From CAXBDP01 sp963974465 (GTDB taxonomy: Bacteria > Bacteroidota > Bacteroidia > Cytophagales > Cyclobacteriaceae): a stretch of DNA of 64,000 bases. The DNA lies in assembly GCA_049340005.1 (NCBI GenBank), contig JBMPIY010000006.1. One strand, 5' to 3'. A program made the translations under genes and the position numbers. Shown piece by piece: positions 27,117-36,083 of this stretch; within the stretch, counting starts at the first letter, position 1; each line of letters opens with the position of its first letter. Below the pieces are notes generated by a model. That model did no database searches and was not told the DNA's origin. It worked only from the letters and a program-made list of their open reading frames with translations.

Positions 27117-27731
27117 TTATTTAGTCGCTTGGTATCTTCTTGCCACTTCATCCCAATTGATTACATTCCAAAATGCTGAAATATAATCTGGACGACGGTT
27201 TTGGTAGTTCAGATAATATGCATGCTCCCAAACATCCAGGCCTAAGATAGGTGTTCCAGCACATCCATTTGTCTCAACATCCATCAAAGGATTGTCTTGA
27301 TTTGGCGTAGAGCATACTTCCAAGGAGCCATCAGCTTTTACACAAAGCCATGCCCAGCCTGAGCCAAAACGAGTTGCGGCGGCTTTGTTAAACTGCTCTT
27401 TCAAGGCGTCTAAGCTTCCGAATTGTGAGTTAATTGCAGCGGCTAAATCTCCTTGTGGAGCTCCGCCACCATTTGGTGACAATACGGACCAAAAAAGTGA
27501 GTGATTGAAATGGCCGCCACCATTATTTCTTACAGCAACAGAGGCTTTGCTCACATTTGCTAATATATCTTCAATGCTTTTGCCTGCAAGGTCAGTGCCT
27601 TCTATAGCTGCATTTAAGTTGTTTACATATCCTGCATGGTGTTTGCCATGGTGAATTTCCATAGTGCGCGCATCAATATGAGGTTCTAGCGCATTGAAAT
27701 CATAAGCTAATTTTGGTAATTCAAATGCCAT
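27117..27731 (-). CDS. sodA: Superoxide dismutase, Fe/Mn family
   Basis: 204 residues from ATG 27731 (MAFELPKLAYDFNALEPHID); nine open codons upstream are not family-like. Metal ligands are visible: His in IHHGKHHAGYVNNLN, His in NNGGGHFNHSLFW, and Asp/His in LGLDVWEHAYYLNYQNRRPDYI. GGGAPQGDLAAAI and GSGWAWLC are also conserved. Converts superoxide to peroxide and oxygen. Mn against Fe preference cannot be read reliably. It has its own terminator and follows tadA by 41 bp. Confidence 0.96.
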   Translation of the reverse strand: MAFELPKLAYDFNALEPHIDARTMEIHHGKHHAGYVNNLNAAIEGTDLAGKSIEDILANVSKASVAVRNNGGGHFNHSLFWSVLSPNGGGAPQGDLAAAINSQFGSLDALKEQFNKAAATRFGSGWAWLCVKADGSLEVCSTPNQDNPLMDVETNGCAGTPILGLDVWEHAYYLNYQNRRPDYISAFWNVINWDEVARRYQATK

Positions 27732-27772
27732 TTTTGATTTATTATTATAGTTGAACAATTATTTAATCTCAT

Positions 27773-28231
27773 CTAATTCCTAAGCTTCTTAAAGAAACTT
27801 TGAAGCAATTCTGCTGCCTCCTCTCTTAATATTCCTCCTTCACATATTGTTTTCGGATGAAGCAATTTATCCGATATCAAACTGTAGCCTTTTTTATTAT
27901 CAGCTGCTCCAAAAACGATTCTTCCTATCTGTGACCAATTTAATGCACTTGCGCACATACTACAAGGCTCCAAAGTCACGTATATACAACACTCAGAAAG
28001 ATATTTGGTTCCAAGAGAATTTGCTGCTGATGTAATTGCCAACATTTCAGCATGAGCTGTCGCATCTTTAAGTTTTTCGGTTTGATTATAAGCTCTAGAA
28101 ATTATTTTATTCCGGCAAACTATCACCGCACCTACCGGAACTTCATCCTCTTCAAAAGCGTATCTGGCTTGCTTTAAGGCCTCCCGCATATAGCGGATAT
28201 CATCCATTTCGGAATTCTGAATTGACTGCAT
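27773..28231 (-). CDS. tadA: tRNA-specific adenosine-34 deaminase
   Basis: 152 residues. Zinc site: HAEMLAI (H and catalytic E) and PCSMCASAL (PCxxC). The N-terminal MREALKQARYAFEEDEVPVGAVIV and C-terminal LLQSFFKKLR fit TadA and not cytidine deaminases. It makes inosine at the wobble position of tRNA-Arg(ACG). The octamer (28180) is in its sense strand as M-R-E-A. Confidence 0.94.
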   Translation of the reverse strand: MQSIQNSEMDDIRYMREALKQARYAFEEDEVPVGAVIVCRNKIISRAYNQTEKLKDATAHAEMLAITSAANSLGTKYLSECCIYVTLEPCSMCASALNWSQIGRIVFGAADNKKGYSLISDKLLHPKTICEGGILREEAAELLQSFFKKLRN

Positions 28232-28442
28232 ATTGCAAAAATGCTAAAGTATTTTCTTTTTGCCTCAATGCAATTTGTCAGAGTTTTCAATAGTAATCAA
28301 TAGATAAATTTTTTTCCATGCGATTCCTATCCAATGAAGTGAGTTATTACATTAAATTACTTCATCTATAGTGCCTTTTATACTTGAGGCTAATTACAAT
28401 CCCCATATCCTTCTTAAATTGCAGCCTCAAAACGAAATAGAA

Positions 28443-30203
28443 ATGATAAGAACTCATACTTGCGGAGAACTCCGTTTGGCAGATATAGGAACAGAAGTGA
28501 CACTTTGTGGCTGGGTACAGCGAATTAGAGATAAGGGTGGAATGGTCTGGATAGATATTCGTGATAGATATGGACTCACTCAACTCATGCTAGATGGCAG
28601 CAGTTCAAACGCTGATTTGCTAGAAACCGCACGGAACCTTGGCAGGGAATTCGTAATAAAAGCGGGAGGTAAAGTAATAGAACGCGTAAGCAAAAATGAT
28701 AAAATGCCCACTGGGGATATCGAAATCAAACTGTCGAGTTTAACAATACTCAATGGTTCAAAAGTACCTCCATTCATTATAGAGGACGATACAGATGGTG
28801 GCGATGAACTACGAATGAAATACCGCTACTTGGATTTGCGTAGAAATTCAGTTCGGAAAAATCTTGAGCTTCGTCATAGAATGATGCAGCAGACGAGAGC
28901 CTATTTGGATGGCTCTAACTTTATAGAAGTGGAAACACCTGTGTTAATCAAATCCACACCTGAGGGAGCGCGTGATTTTGTGGTGCCAAGTCGAGTACAT
29001 GCTGGGGAGTTTTATGCCCTCCCGCAATCTCCACAAACTTTCAAGCAATTATTAATGGTATCGGGTTTTGATCGCTACTTTCAGATTGTGAAGTGCTTTA
29101 GAGATGAAGACTTGAGAGCAGATAGGCAGCCAGAATTCACCCAAATAGATTGTGAAATGTCTTTTGTAACTCAAGAAGATATTTTACAAACCTTCGAAGG
29201 CCTAATTCGCCATCTATTCAGCAAAGTGAAAGGTGTAGACTTACCAAGTCTTAATAGAATGACCTATGCCGATGCCATGAATAAATATGGAAGCGATAAG
29301 CCTGACTTGCGTTTTGGAATGGAGTTTTGTTATCTCACCGAGTTGGCTCAAGGTAATGGGTTTCCAGTATTCGATTCTGCCGAAGCTGTAATTGGTATTA
29401 ATGCTGCGGGTTGTGCGGGATTTACTCGTAAAGAAATTGATGCACTTACAGATTTTGTAAAAAGGCCACAAATTGGTGCAAAAGGCTTGGTTTACTTAAG
29501 ATATAATGAAGATGGAAGCTTAAAATCTAGTGTAGATAAATTTTATTCTACAGATGATTTGGAAGCTTGGGCAAAAGCATTCGATGCTAAACCAGGAGAT
29601 TTGATGCTAATATTAGCGGGAGGTTTAGCAGCCACGCGTAAGCAATTGAATGAGCTTCGATTAGAAATGGGCAATAAGCTTGGCCTTAGAGATAGAAATA
29701 CATTTGTGCCGCTATGGGTGGTAGATTTCCCACTTTTGGAATGGGATGATGAGAGTGCGAGATTCCATGCAATGCACCATCCATTTACCTCGCCTAAACC
29801 TGAGGATATAGAATTGCTATCCTCCGATCCGGGAGCCGTTCGTGCCAATGCTTATGATATGGTAATCAATGGAGTGGAAGTTGGTGGTGGCTCTATCAGA
29901 ATTCATGATCGTAGTATGCAGGAGCGTATGCTTTCGCTTTTAGGCTTTAGTCCCGAGGAAGCAAAAGCACAATTTGGGTTCCTAATGGACGCCTTTGAAT
30001 TTGGAGCTCCTCCACACGGTGGTATTGCTTTTGGTTTCGACAGATTGTGTGCTCTCTTTGGAGGTGTTGATTCGATTCGTGATTTCATTGCCTTTCCTAA
30101 GAATAATGCAGGGAGAGATGTTATGATAGATTCGCCTTCACCAATATCTAAAGAGCAGCTTACAGAGCTGTACCTTGATATTAAGCAATCCACCAAAGCC
30201 TAA
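28443..30203 (+). CDS. aspS: Aspartyl-tRNA synthetase
   Basis: 586 residues from ATG 28443 (MIRTHTCGEL), the usual AspRS start; the frame is open from 28371 but that extension is not family-like. OB-fold anticodon domain (GWVQRIRDKGGMVWIDIRDRYGLTQL), class II core (YRYLDLRRNSVRKNLELRHRM, STPEGARDFVVPSR, FRDEDLRADRQPEFTQID), bacterial GAD insertion, and motif 3 GIAFGFDRLCALFGG. Charges tRNA-Asp. A terminator follows. It contains three octamers (28662, 29018, 29616), two sense and one antisense. Confidence 0.97.
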   Translation: MIRTHTCGELRLADIGTEVTLCGWVQRIRDKGGMVWIDIRDRYGLTQLMLDGSSSNADLLETARNLGREFVIKAGGKVIERVSKNDKMPTGDIEIKLSSLTILNGSKVPPFIIEDDTDGGDELRMKYRYLDLRRNSVRKNLELRHRMMQQTRAYLDGSNFIEVETPVLIKSTPEGARDFVVPSRVHAGEFYALPQSPQTFKQLLMVSGFDRYFQIVKCFRDEDLRADRQPEFTQIDCEMSFVTQEDILQTFEGLIRHLFSKVKGVDLPSLNRMTYADAMNKYGSDKPDLRFGMEFCYLTELAQGNGFPVFDSAEAVIGINAAGCAGFTRKEIDALTDFVKRPQIGAKGLVYLRYNEDGSLKSSVDKFYSTDDLEAWAKAFDAKPGDLMLILAGGLAATRKQLNELRLEMGNKLGLRDRNTFVPLWVVDFPLLEWDDESARFHAMHHPFTSPKPEDIELLSSDPGAVRANAYDMVINGVEVGGGSIRIHDRSMQERMLSLLGFSPEEAKAQFGFLMDAFEFGAPPHGGIAFGFDRLCALFGGVDSIRDFIAFPKNNAGRDVMIDSPSPISKEQLTELYLDIKQSTKA

Positions 30204-30234
30204 TGCCTTTTGGATATTAAAATTTGATTAGATT

Positions 30235-30262
30235 AAATGCCCTGAAATTATGCAGGGCATTT
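30235..30262 (+). terminator. aspS terminator
   Basis: AAATGCCCTG / CAGGGCATTT 10-bp stem with an 8-nt loop, then a T7 tract. Confidence 0.9.
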
Positions 30263-30302
30263 TTTTGTATATTCGAGCCTCAAGAATACCGATAATTACT
30301 GC

Positions 30303-32351
30303 ATGCTCTCACAAAAAGCGATTTTAAGAATAACTGGCCCACTTGCTTTCTTATCTTGGCTTATTCTGCTTGCAGTTAATCTAATCATTTATTTTGGAGA
30401 GATTAACCAGGTTCCTTCCGGGATTCCAGGTTTTATTCCTCCCGCTTTATTGAGCATATTTTTCCTAAGCTTACTTATTTTCTTCCGCCACCAGATCGAC
30501 AAAGCCAAAAGGATGAACCTTGTGGATATGCTCTGGAAGGTATTTGTAACGGGACTAATGGCAGCTATTATTACTATTTTAGTGATACTTGTTTTTGTGT
30601 TGTTAGGTGATAATCGATTAAGCCAAAATCCACTATTTATCAATTTTCTATACCATCTGGACTTAGGTGTAATTACGGTTTTTCTGGTAATTACTTTCAC
30701 CATTTACAAGAGGTTAGTCTTATACCAAAAATCCAAAGTACTTATCAATACTTGGTATATTTTCGAATATGGACTTATGATAAGTATAATGCTCAATTTC
30801 TTTAAAATTGAGCTTTTTGATTCCTTTTACATCACCACTTTTATCTTCTTTCTGGTTTTAAGTTTATACCTAAGTGTCAATTTGAAATGGGTGGCTTATT
30901 TATCATTTAAAGAAAAGTGGAAAAGTATTTTACTTCTTTTATTGGTCTGTTTATATCTCTACTTCTTCCTTACTGTTTTATCAGGTTTTCCAAGCGAAAT
31001 ATTGGTTGTTAATTTAGTTGATAATGTATTTGCTACCACATTATTCTCATTCATTTTCATTTATAGCCTGTTCTCCTTTTTAGTAATTCTATTCAATTTG
31101 CCCACTACTTCTGTATTCGAGCAAAAGCTTAAGGAAGCAGTAAATATTCAAATGCTGAGCCGTACTATTCAGGAAAAAAGAAATGAAAGTGAGATTTATC
31201 AGATGTTCTTCTTTAGTTCTGTGAGTGCAGTGTTTGCCGATGCAGCTTTTTTGGAGTCGGTAGATGAAAAAGGAACGAACAGAATTATTTTGAAAGAAAA
31301 CTTAACTGATGAGCAGATAGAAGAGATAAAGGATAGTTTGGCAAGTAGTAAGGTTCGGCCGCTCAAGAGTGCACAAGTACCTGTCGAGCAAAGTGGAATT
31401 ATTGCAAAGGCTTTGAAATATTCAGGTTTTAGGTCTTTAATGATGCTCCCCTTGGTCGTAAAGGAAAAGGAAATCGCACAACTCTATTTGCTAAAAGAGG
31501 TAAGCGATGGATTTAATGATGAAATGCAAAACATCATTACAACTTTTGCAAATCAAGCGAGTATATCCATCGAGAATTCACGACTGATGACAGAGACGGT
31601 AGCAAACGAACGCTACCAAAAGGAGCTGAAAATTGCTAAAGAAGTACAAAAAGCACTTTTGCCAACAGTGCTGGAAAAGGATCCTGCCTTTGAGATTTCG
31701 GCCTTTTCACAAGCTGCCGATGAAGTTGGTGGCGATTATTACGATATATTCAAGAAATCAGATGTCAATTATGCCTTGATAATTGCTGACGTTTCAGGCA
31801 AGGGAACTTCGGCAGCCTTTCATATGTCCCAGCTAAAGGGGATTTTCCAAAGTTTATCGGAGATTGCTTTGGGTCCTAAAGAGTTTTTGATCCATGCGAA
31901 TAGTGCATTAAGTAGATGTTTGGATAGGCGGTCGTTTATTACAGCATCTTATTTCTTAATTGATACTTCCGATTCATCAATCAAATTTGCAAGAGCTGGA
32001 CATTGTCCAACACTTTACTTTAAGAAGTCGGACAACAAAGCTTATTATTTTAAAAACAAAGGCTTAGGCCTTGGCGTATTACGCAACAATCAATTTCAAA
32101 ACTATATTCAAGTTCATCAGATGAACTATGAGTCGGGTGATATAATGGTGCTATACACCGATGGAATTACTGAAAGTAAGAATGATTCTGGTGAAGAGTT
32201 GGGCTATGAAGCCTTGAAGAAATGGCTAGAAGAGAATGCTCATTTTGATGCTGAAACAATTAAAAATAGAATTGCAGAGACCTTTTTGAACTTCTGTGGA
32301 GAAGCGCCACCGGATGATGATTATACAGTTGTAGTGATCAAATTTGAATAA
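30303..32351 (+). CDS. Membrane PP2C/SpoIIE-type Ser/Thr phosphatase with GAF domain (RsbU-like)
   Basis: 682 residues. About eight membrane helices in residues 1-275, a GAF-like sensory segment around 290-440 (IITTFANQASISIENSRLM closing it), then a SpoIIE phosphatase domain: ISAFSQAADEVGGDYYDIF (metal Asp), IIADVSGKGTSAAFHMSQLKG, MVLYTDGITES and PDDDYTVVVIKF. In Rsb-type switching it dephosphorylates the STAS antagonist. That antagonist is encoded 30 bp downstream, followed by the kinase, so the three form one signalling module. The stimulus sensed by the membrane part is unknown. Confidence 0.92.
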   Translation: MLSQKAILRITGPLAFLSWLILLAVNLIIYFGEINQVPSGIPGFIPPALLSIFFLSLLIFFRHQIDKAKRMNLVDMLWKVFVTGLMAAIITILVILVFVLLGDNRLSQNPLFINFLYHLDLGVITVFLVITFTIYKRLVLYQKSKVLINTWYIFEYGLMISIMLNFFKIELFDSFYITTFIFFLVLSLYLSVNLKWVAYLSFKEKWKSILLLLLVCLYLYFFLTVLSGFPSEILVVNLVDNVFATTLFSFIFIYSLFSFLVILFNLPTTSVFEQKLKEAVNIQMLSRTIQEKRNESEIYQMFFFSSVSAVFADAAFLESVDEKGTNRIILKENLTDEQIEEIKDSLASSKVRPLKSAQVPVEQSGIIAKALKYSGFRSLMMLPLVVKEKEIAQLYLLKEVSDGFNDEMQNIITTFANQASISIENSRLMTETVANERYQKELKIAKEVQKALLPTVLEKDPAFEISAFSQAADEVGGDYYDIFKKSDVNYALIIADVSGKGTSAAFHMSQLKGIFQSLSEIALGPKEFLIHANSALSRCLDRRSFITASYFLIDTSDSSIKFARAGHCPTLYFKKSDNKAYYFKNKGLGLGVLRNNQFQNYIQVHQMNYESGDIMVLYTDGITESKNDSGEELGYEALKKWLEENAHFDAETIKNRIAETFLNFCGEAPPDDDYTVVVIKFE

Positions 32352-32381
32352 ACTTAACAATTACCTAAACGTTACTAGAAT

Positions 32382-32726
32382 ATGGTAGAAATAGAAAAGG
32401 AGCTAGAAGGGGATCGGATTTTAATCCGAGTAATTGGTGAAGTTGATGCCAGCTCCTCCATCAAATTGGATCAAGAGCTTTCCGAAGCTATTGAAAACAA
32501 TCACAAGAAGATACTCGTTGATTGCGAGAAACTCGAATACATTTCATCTGCAGGGTTAGGAGTTTTTATGTCCTACATTCAAGTTTTAGAGAAAAAGGAA
32601 ATTAAGTTTGTGTTATATGGTCTTAGCGATAAAGTACATAATGTATTTGAAATCCTCGGCTTAGATCAATTATTACCCATTACTGGATCAAAAGAAGAAG
32701 CACTTCAAATAGTAAATGAAGGATAG
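32382..32726 (+). CDS. STAS-domain anti-sigma-factor antagonist
   Basis: 114 residues, the size of SpoIIAA/RsbV. VDASSSIKLDQELSEAI begins the fold; LEYISSAGLGVFMSYI contains the S-S-A-G-L-G segment where the phosphorylatable serine lies in this family. Its stop overlaps the kinase gene start by 11 bp, which suggests translational coupling. Predicted to be phosphorylated by the downstream kinase and dephosphorylated by the upstream phosphatase. Confidence 0.93.
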   Translation: MVEIEKELEGDRILIRVIGEVDASSSIKLDQELSEAIENNHKKILVDCEKLEYISSAGLGVFMSYIQVLEKKEIKFVLYGLSDKVHNVFEILGLDQLLPITGSKEEALQIVNEG

Positions 32727-33147
32727 TTTAACAGTTGGCTGTACAAGAACAATTTTGAGGTCTGTCAGGAGTTTTGTTTCTGATGTGCTTTTCAAAATAG
32801 GTATGTCCGACATCGATGTAAATATGCTTGTATTGGCAGTGGATGAAGTATGCTCCAATTTGATCATCCATTCTCACAGTTGCAACCCAGAAAGGCATAT
32901 TACTTTGGAAATCTGGACGGATGATGATGGTATTTTTTTTGATATAATGGACGAAGGCAAATTATTCAATTTTATGAATTACGAAGAGCCAACTCTTGAT
33001 CAGCTTGTCCAGGACCAGCGCAAAGGAGGCATGGGGATCATTCTTGTAAAAAGAATTATGGATAATATCGAGTTTTTCCGAGAGGATAATCGCAATGTAA
33101 TTAGGCTGTATAAGAAGTTCACAGACAAAAGCCAAGCTGCATCATAA
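32716..33147 (+). CDS. Anti-sigma-type ATP-binding kinase (RsbW/SpoIIAB-like)
   Basis: 143 residues of GHKL ATPase type. The N box is seen as LAVDEVCSNLIIHSHSC (E and N that bind Mg-ATP), then FDIMDEGKLF as the G1-like D-x-G, and GGMGIILVKRIMDNIEF as the glycine lid. It should bind and phosphorylate the STAS protein. Its output partner is not obvious because no sigma factor is nearby. Confidence 0.9.
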   Translation: MKDSLTVGCTRTILRSVRSFVSDVLFKIGMSDIDVNMLVLAVDEVCSNLIIHSHSCNPERHITLEIWTDDDGIFFDIMDEGKLFNFMNYEEPTLDQLVQDQRKGGMGIILVKRIMDNIEFFREDNRNVIRLYKKFTDKSQAAS

Positions 33148-33217
33148 AAACCTCCCGCATTTTCATGCCAATTCAGTTAAAATAGATTAAAATTGCACCC
33201 TATTTCGAATTGCCCAT

Positions 33218-35215
33218 ATGAAGCGCTTTCAGCAGTTTTCAATTTTCCTTATCATTTTTATCTCCATTTCTTGTAGTACTCCGCAGAAACTCGTGGACGC
33301 TACTAAAGATGAATACATTTTCAAACTTGGAAACGAGATTGTAAGTCCGGAAGAATTTATCTATCAGTATAACAAAACAAGTACAATTAGCGAAGACATT
33401 GAAACAGAAAGTGCTGAGGAGTACCTCAATCGCTATATTAATTTTAAGCTGAAAGTTCAATATGCAAAATCACTCGGTCGACATGAAGATGAGGGTTTTC
33501 AAAAGGAATTAAATCAATATAAAGCAGATTTAGCCAAACCTTTTTTGCAAGATGAGGACAAATTGGAAGAGCTTGTCGATGAATATATTGAAAGAAAGCG
33601 GGAGGAAGTTTCTGCCTCACACATATTAATAGAAGTGCCGCCATTAGCAGCCCCAGAAGACACTTTGGAGGCTTGGAATCAAATTTTGGAAATCAAACAA
33701 AGAGCATTAATTGGTGCCCCATTTGAAGCACTTGCTCAAAGCTATTCTGAAGATCCATCTGCGGCCAACAACAAGGGAAATTTGGGATATTTTTCGGCCA
33801 TGCAAATGGTGTATCCATTCGAGTCGGCAGCATATAGCTTAGCGAAAGGCCAATTGTCAGATCCAGTTCGCACACGATTTGGCTATCACCTGATCAAACT
33901 TAATGATAGAATTCCAGCTCGTGGCGAGGTAAAAGTAGCTCATATTATGCTTCGTGCTACGGAAGGAATGCCACAGCAAATGATTGCGGACCAAGAGTCT
34001 AAAATCAAACAGATTCATCAGGAATTAATAGCAAATCCCGAAATGTGGTCAAATTTGGTAAGCAATTTTAGCGATGATATTTCTACTAAGCAGCGAAATG
34101 GAGAACTCGATTGGATTGGAGTAGGAGCTTTGGTGCCAGCCTTTGAAAATGTAGCCTTTGGTCTGCGAGAGATTAATGAAATAAGCGAGCCTTTCAAAAC
34201 GCCTTATGGCTGGCATATTGTGAAACTATTGGAAAAACGTCCAATGGATGAAGCTAGCCTTCAAAGAGATATGATTCGTGAAAGGGTTTCGAGAGATAAT
34301 CGTTCTAGAGTGGCTTTTGAGAGTTTTATAGAAAATGCTGCAGTAGATATTAATCTTGTGGAAGTAGATAGTGTTAAATCAATCCTTCTAGCTCAAGCTA
34401 ATTCCAAGCTATTACAAGGCAATTGGAAATGGGATGGTGATTCTTCGCAGTTGAATCAGATCTTGTATACCACAAATACGCGCCAAATACCATTAAAAGA
34501 GGCGGTTGTTTATATCGAGAATGAACAAACTCGTGTGCAGAATGCTGCGCCTGAGCCGTTAATGCTACAGAAAATTGCACAGTTCAGGCAAGCTCTAATT
34601 CAATCGGAATACCAATCAAATCTTGAGAATCTAAAGCCTGCATACAAATGGCTTGTAAAGGAATATCAGGATGGGATGTTGCTTTTCGATATCATGGAAG
34701 AAATGGTTTGGGATAAAGCGTTGGAAGATACAATCGGCTTGCAATCGTTTTATGAATTAAACAAAGGAAACTATCGCTATGAAGAAAGAGCCAAAGCAAC
34801 CTTATTTATAGCCTCAGGTGCTTCGTCTATTGATCTGCTCAAGGAAGTTTTTGAAACAGCAGATTCTGCGGAGGAGATAAAAAGTAAAGTTGAAAAGGTT
34901 TTGAGCAATAATCCTCAATTGATTCAAGTTAGAAATGGTACCTTTGAAATTGAGAATGATCCGTATTTGTCTGTTTTTGATGAGTTGCTTGAGCTCAATA
35001 GCCTTGAGACGGATGATAGTTTTATAATTGCAGTAATTGATGAAACCCTCCCGCCACAGACAAAGGAGCTAAATGAGATCAGAGGTCAAGTAATCTCTGA
35101 ATATCAAGAATATTTGGAAGAACAATGGCTTAATCAACTTAGAGAAGAATATCCCGTTGTGATTAACAAAACAGTTTTTAATCGAACCAAAGAAATTATT
35201 GAAAAGGAAGAGTAA
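33218..35215 (+). CDS. Parvulin-type peptidyl-prolyl isomerase, lipoprotein, two PPIase domains
   Basis: 665 residues. Lipoprotein signal ending FISISC (Cys about 19). SurA-like N-terminal helices, then two parvulin domains: about 130-235 (ASHILIEVPP, SEDPSAANNKGNLGYFSAMQMVYPFE, RTRFGYHLIKL) and about 240-345 (VAHIMLRA, FSDDISTKQRNGELDWIGVGALVPAFE, TPYGWHIVKL). A third, weaker helical part follows. Periplasmic folding of outer-membrane proteins is the likely job. First of three overlapping genes of similar type. Confidence 0.9.
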   Translation: MKRFQQFSIFLIIFISISCSTPQKLVDATKDEYIFKLGNEIVSPEEFIYQYNKTSTISEDIETESAEEYLNRYINFKLKVQYAKSLGRHEDEGFQKELNQYKADLAKPFLQDEDKLEELVDEYIERKREEVSASHILIEVPPLAAPEDTLEAWNQILEIKQRALIGAPFEALAQSYSEDPSAANNKGNLGYFSAMQMVYPFESAAYSLAKGQLSDPVRTRFGYHLIKLNDRIPARGEVKVAHIMLRATEGMPQQMIADQESKIKQIHQELIANPEMWSNLVSNFSDDISTKQRNGELDWIGVGALVPAFENVAFGLREINEISEPFKTPYGWHIVKLLEKRPMDEASLQRDMIRERVSRDNRSRVAFESFIENAAVDINLVEVDSVKSILLAQANSKLLQGNWKWDGDSSQLNQILYTTNTRQIPLKEAVVYIENEQTRVQNAAPEPLMLQKIAQFRQALIQSEYQSNLENLKPAYKWLVKEYQDGMLLFDIMEEMVWDKALEDTIGLQSFYELNKGNYRYEERAKATLFIASGASSIDLLKEVFETADSAEEIKSKVEKVLSNNPQLIQVRNGTFEIENDPYLSVFDELLELNSLETDDSFIIAVIDETLPPQTKELNEIRGQVISEYQEYLEEQWLNQLREEYPVVINKTVFNRTKEIIEKEE

Positions 35216-36083
35216 CATATTAATTGCCTTGGTTGCTTTATTTGGTTTATTCTCATGTGAAAACTTGGGACTAGGCGAAAAGAGTAATCCTAGCAATGAT
35301 GATCGAATTCCTGTAGCCCGAGTTTATGATTTGTATCTGTATGCAGATGACCTTGTAGGTGTGGTACCCAATGGCACAACAAGCCTTGACAGTGGGCGAA
35401 TTACCGAAGCGTATGTTAGAAATTGGTTAGTAAAGCAGCTGATGACGAGAGAGGCTAATGCATATCTCAGCATAAATATGAATGAAGTGGAGCGTAAGGT
35501 GCAAGATTACCGCTACGCATTGATTGCTTATGAGTACGAAAAGCAAATGGTAAATGAGCAATTGGATACAGAGGTAAGCCAAGAAGAAATCAGGCAGTAT
35601 TACGAAGAGAATAAGGAAAATTACGAACTGAAGCAAAATATTATTAGAGGCTGGTATGCTAAAATACCCAAAGGCGCACCTAGGATAAACCAAGTCCCTG
35701 GCTGGTTTAAGAGTAACAGTGAAAAAAGTAAAGAGGAATTTAGGCTTTACTGCGTTCAATTTGCCGATATTTACCACTTGGAAGATTCCACTTGGCTCAA
35801 TTTTGATGATGTGATTAGGAATACACCATTAGCCGGAGTTCCTAATAAGGTTCAATTTTTGCAAGAAAATGAGTTTGTCGAAACGGCAGATAATGAATTT
35901 AATTATTACTTGAAAATTAAGGAATACAAGTTTTCTGATCAGATATCGCCATTGGAATTTGTAGCAGATAATATAGCCAGTATCATCGTCACAAAAAGGC
36001 GGGTGGATTTGGTGGAAAAAATGGAAAGAGAAATTTATGAAAAAGCATCACGTCAAAATAATTTCGAGATTTTTAGGCCTTAG
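35199..36083 (+). CDS. SurA-like lipoprotein with degenerate PPIase part
   Basis: 294 residues from a TTG start inside the previous gene (17-bp overlap). Lipobox LFSC (Cys about 20). The rest has the SurA chaperone-type helices (EAYVRNWLVKQLMTREANAYL; KQMVNEQLDTEVSQEEIRQYYEENKENY), but the place of the parvulin domain lacks the usual GxLG and PfExa segments. It may therefore be a pure chaperone. Gene overlaps on both sides (47 bp with the next) suggest tight coupling. Family assignment rests on style and position. Confidence 0.75.
   Translation: MKRKSNILIALVALFGLFSCENLGLGEKSNPSNDDRIPVARVYDLYLYADDLVGVVPNGTTSLDSGRITEAYVRNWLVKQLMTREANAYLSINMNEVERKVQDYRYALIAYEYEKQMVNEQLDTEVSQEEIRQYYEENKENYELKQNIIRGWYAKIPKGAPRINQVPGWFKSNSEKSKEEFRLYCVQFADIYHLEDSTWLNFDDVIRNTPLAGVPNKVQFLQENEFVETADNEFNYYLKIKEYKFSDQISPLEFVADNIASIIVTKRRVDLVEKMEREIYEKASRQNNFEIFRP

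Noticed and set aside
28371..28442. Longer N-terminus for aspS
   Set aside because: The 24 extra residues are not like AspRS; MIRTHTCGEL is the usual start.
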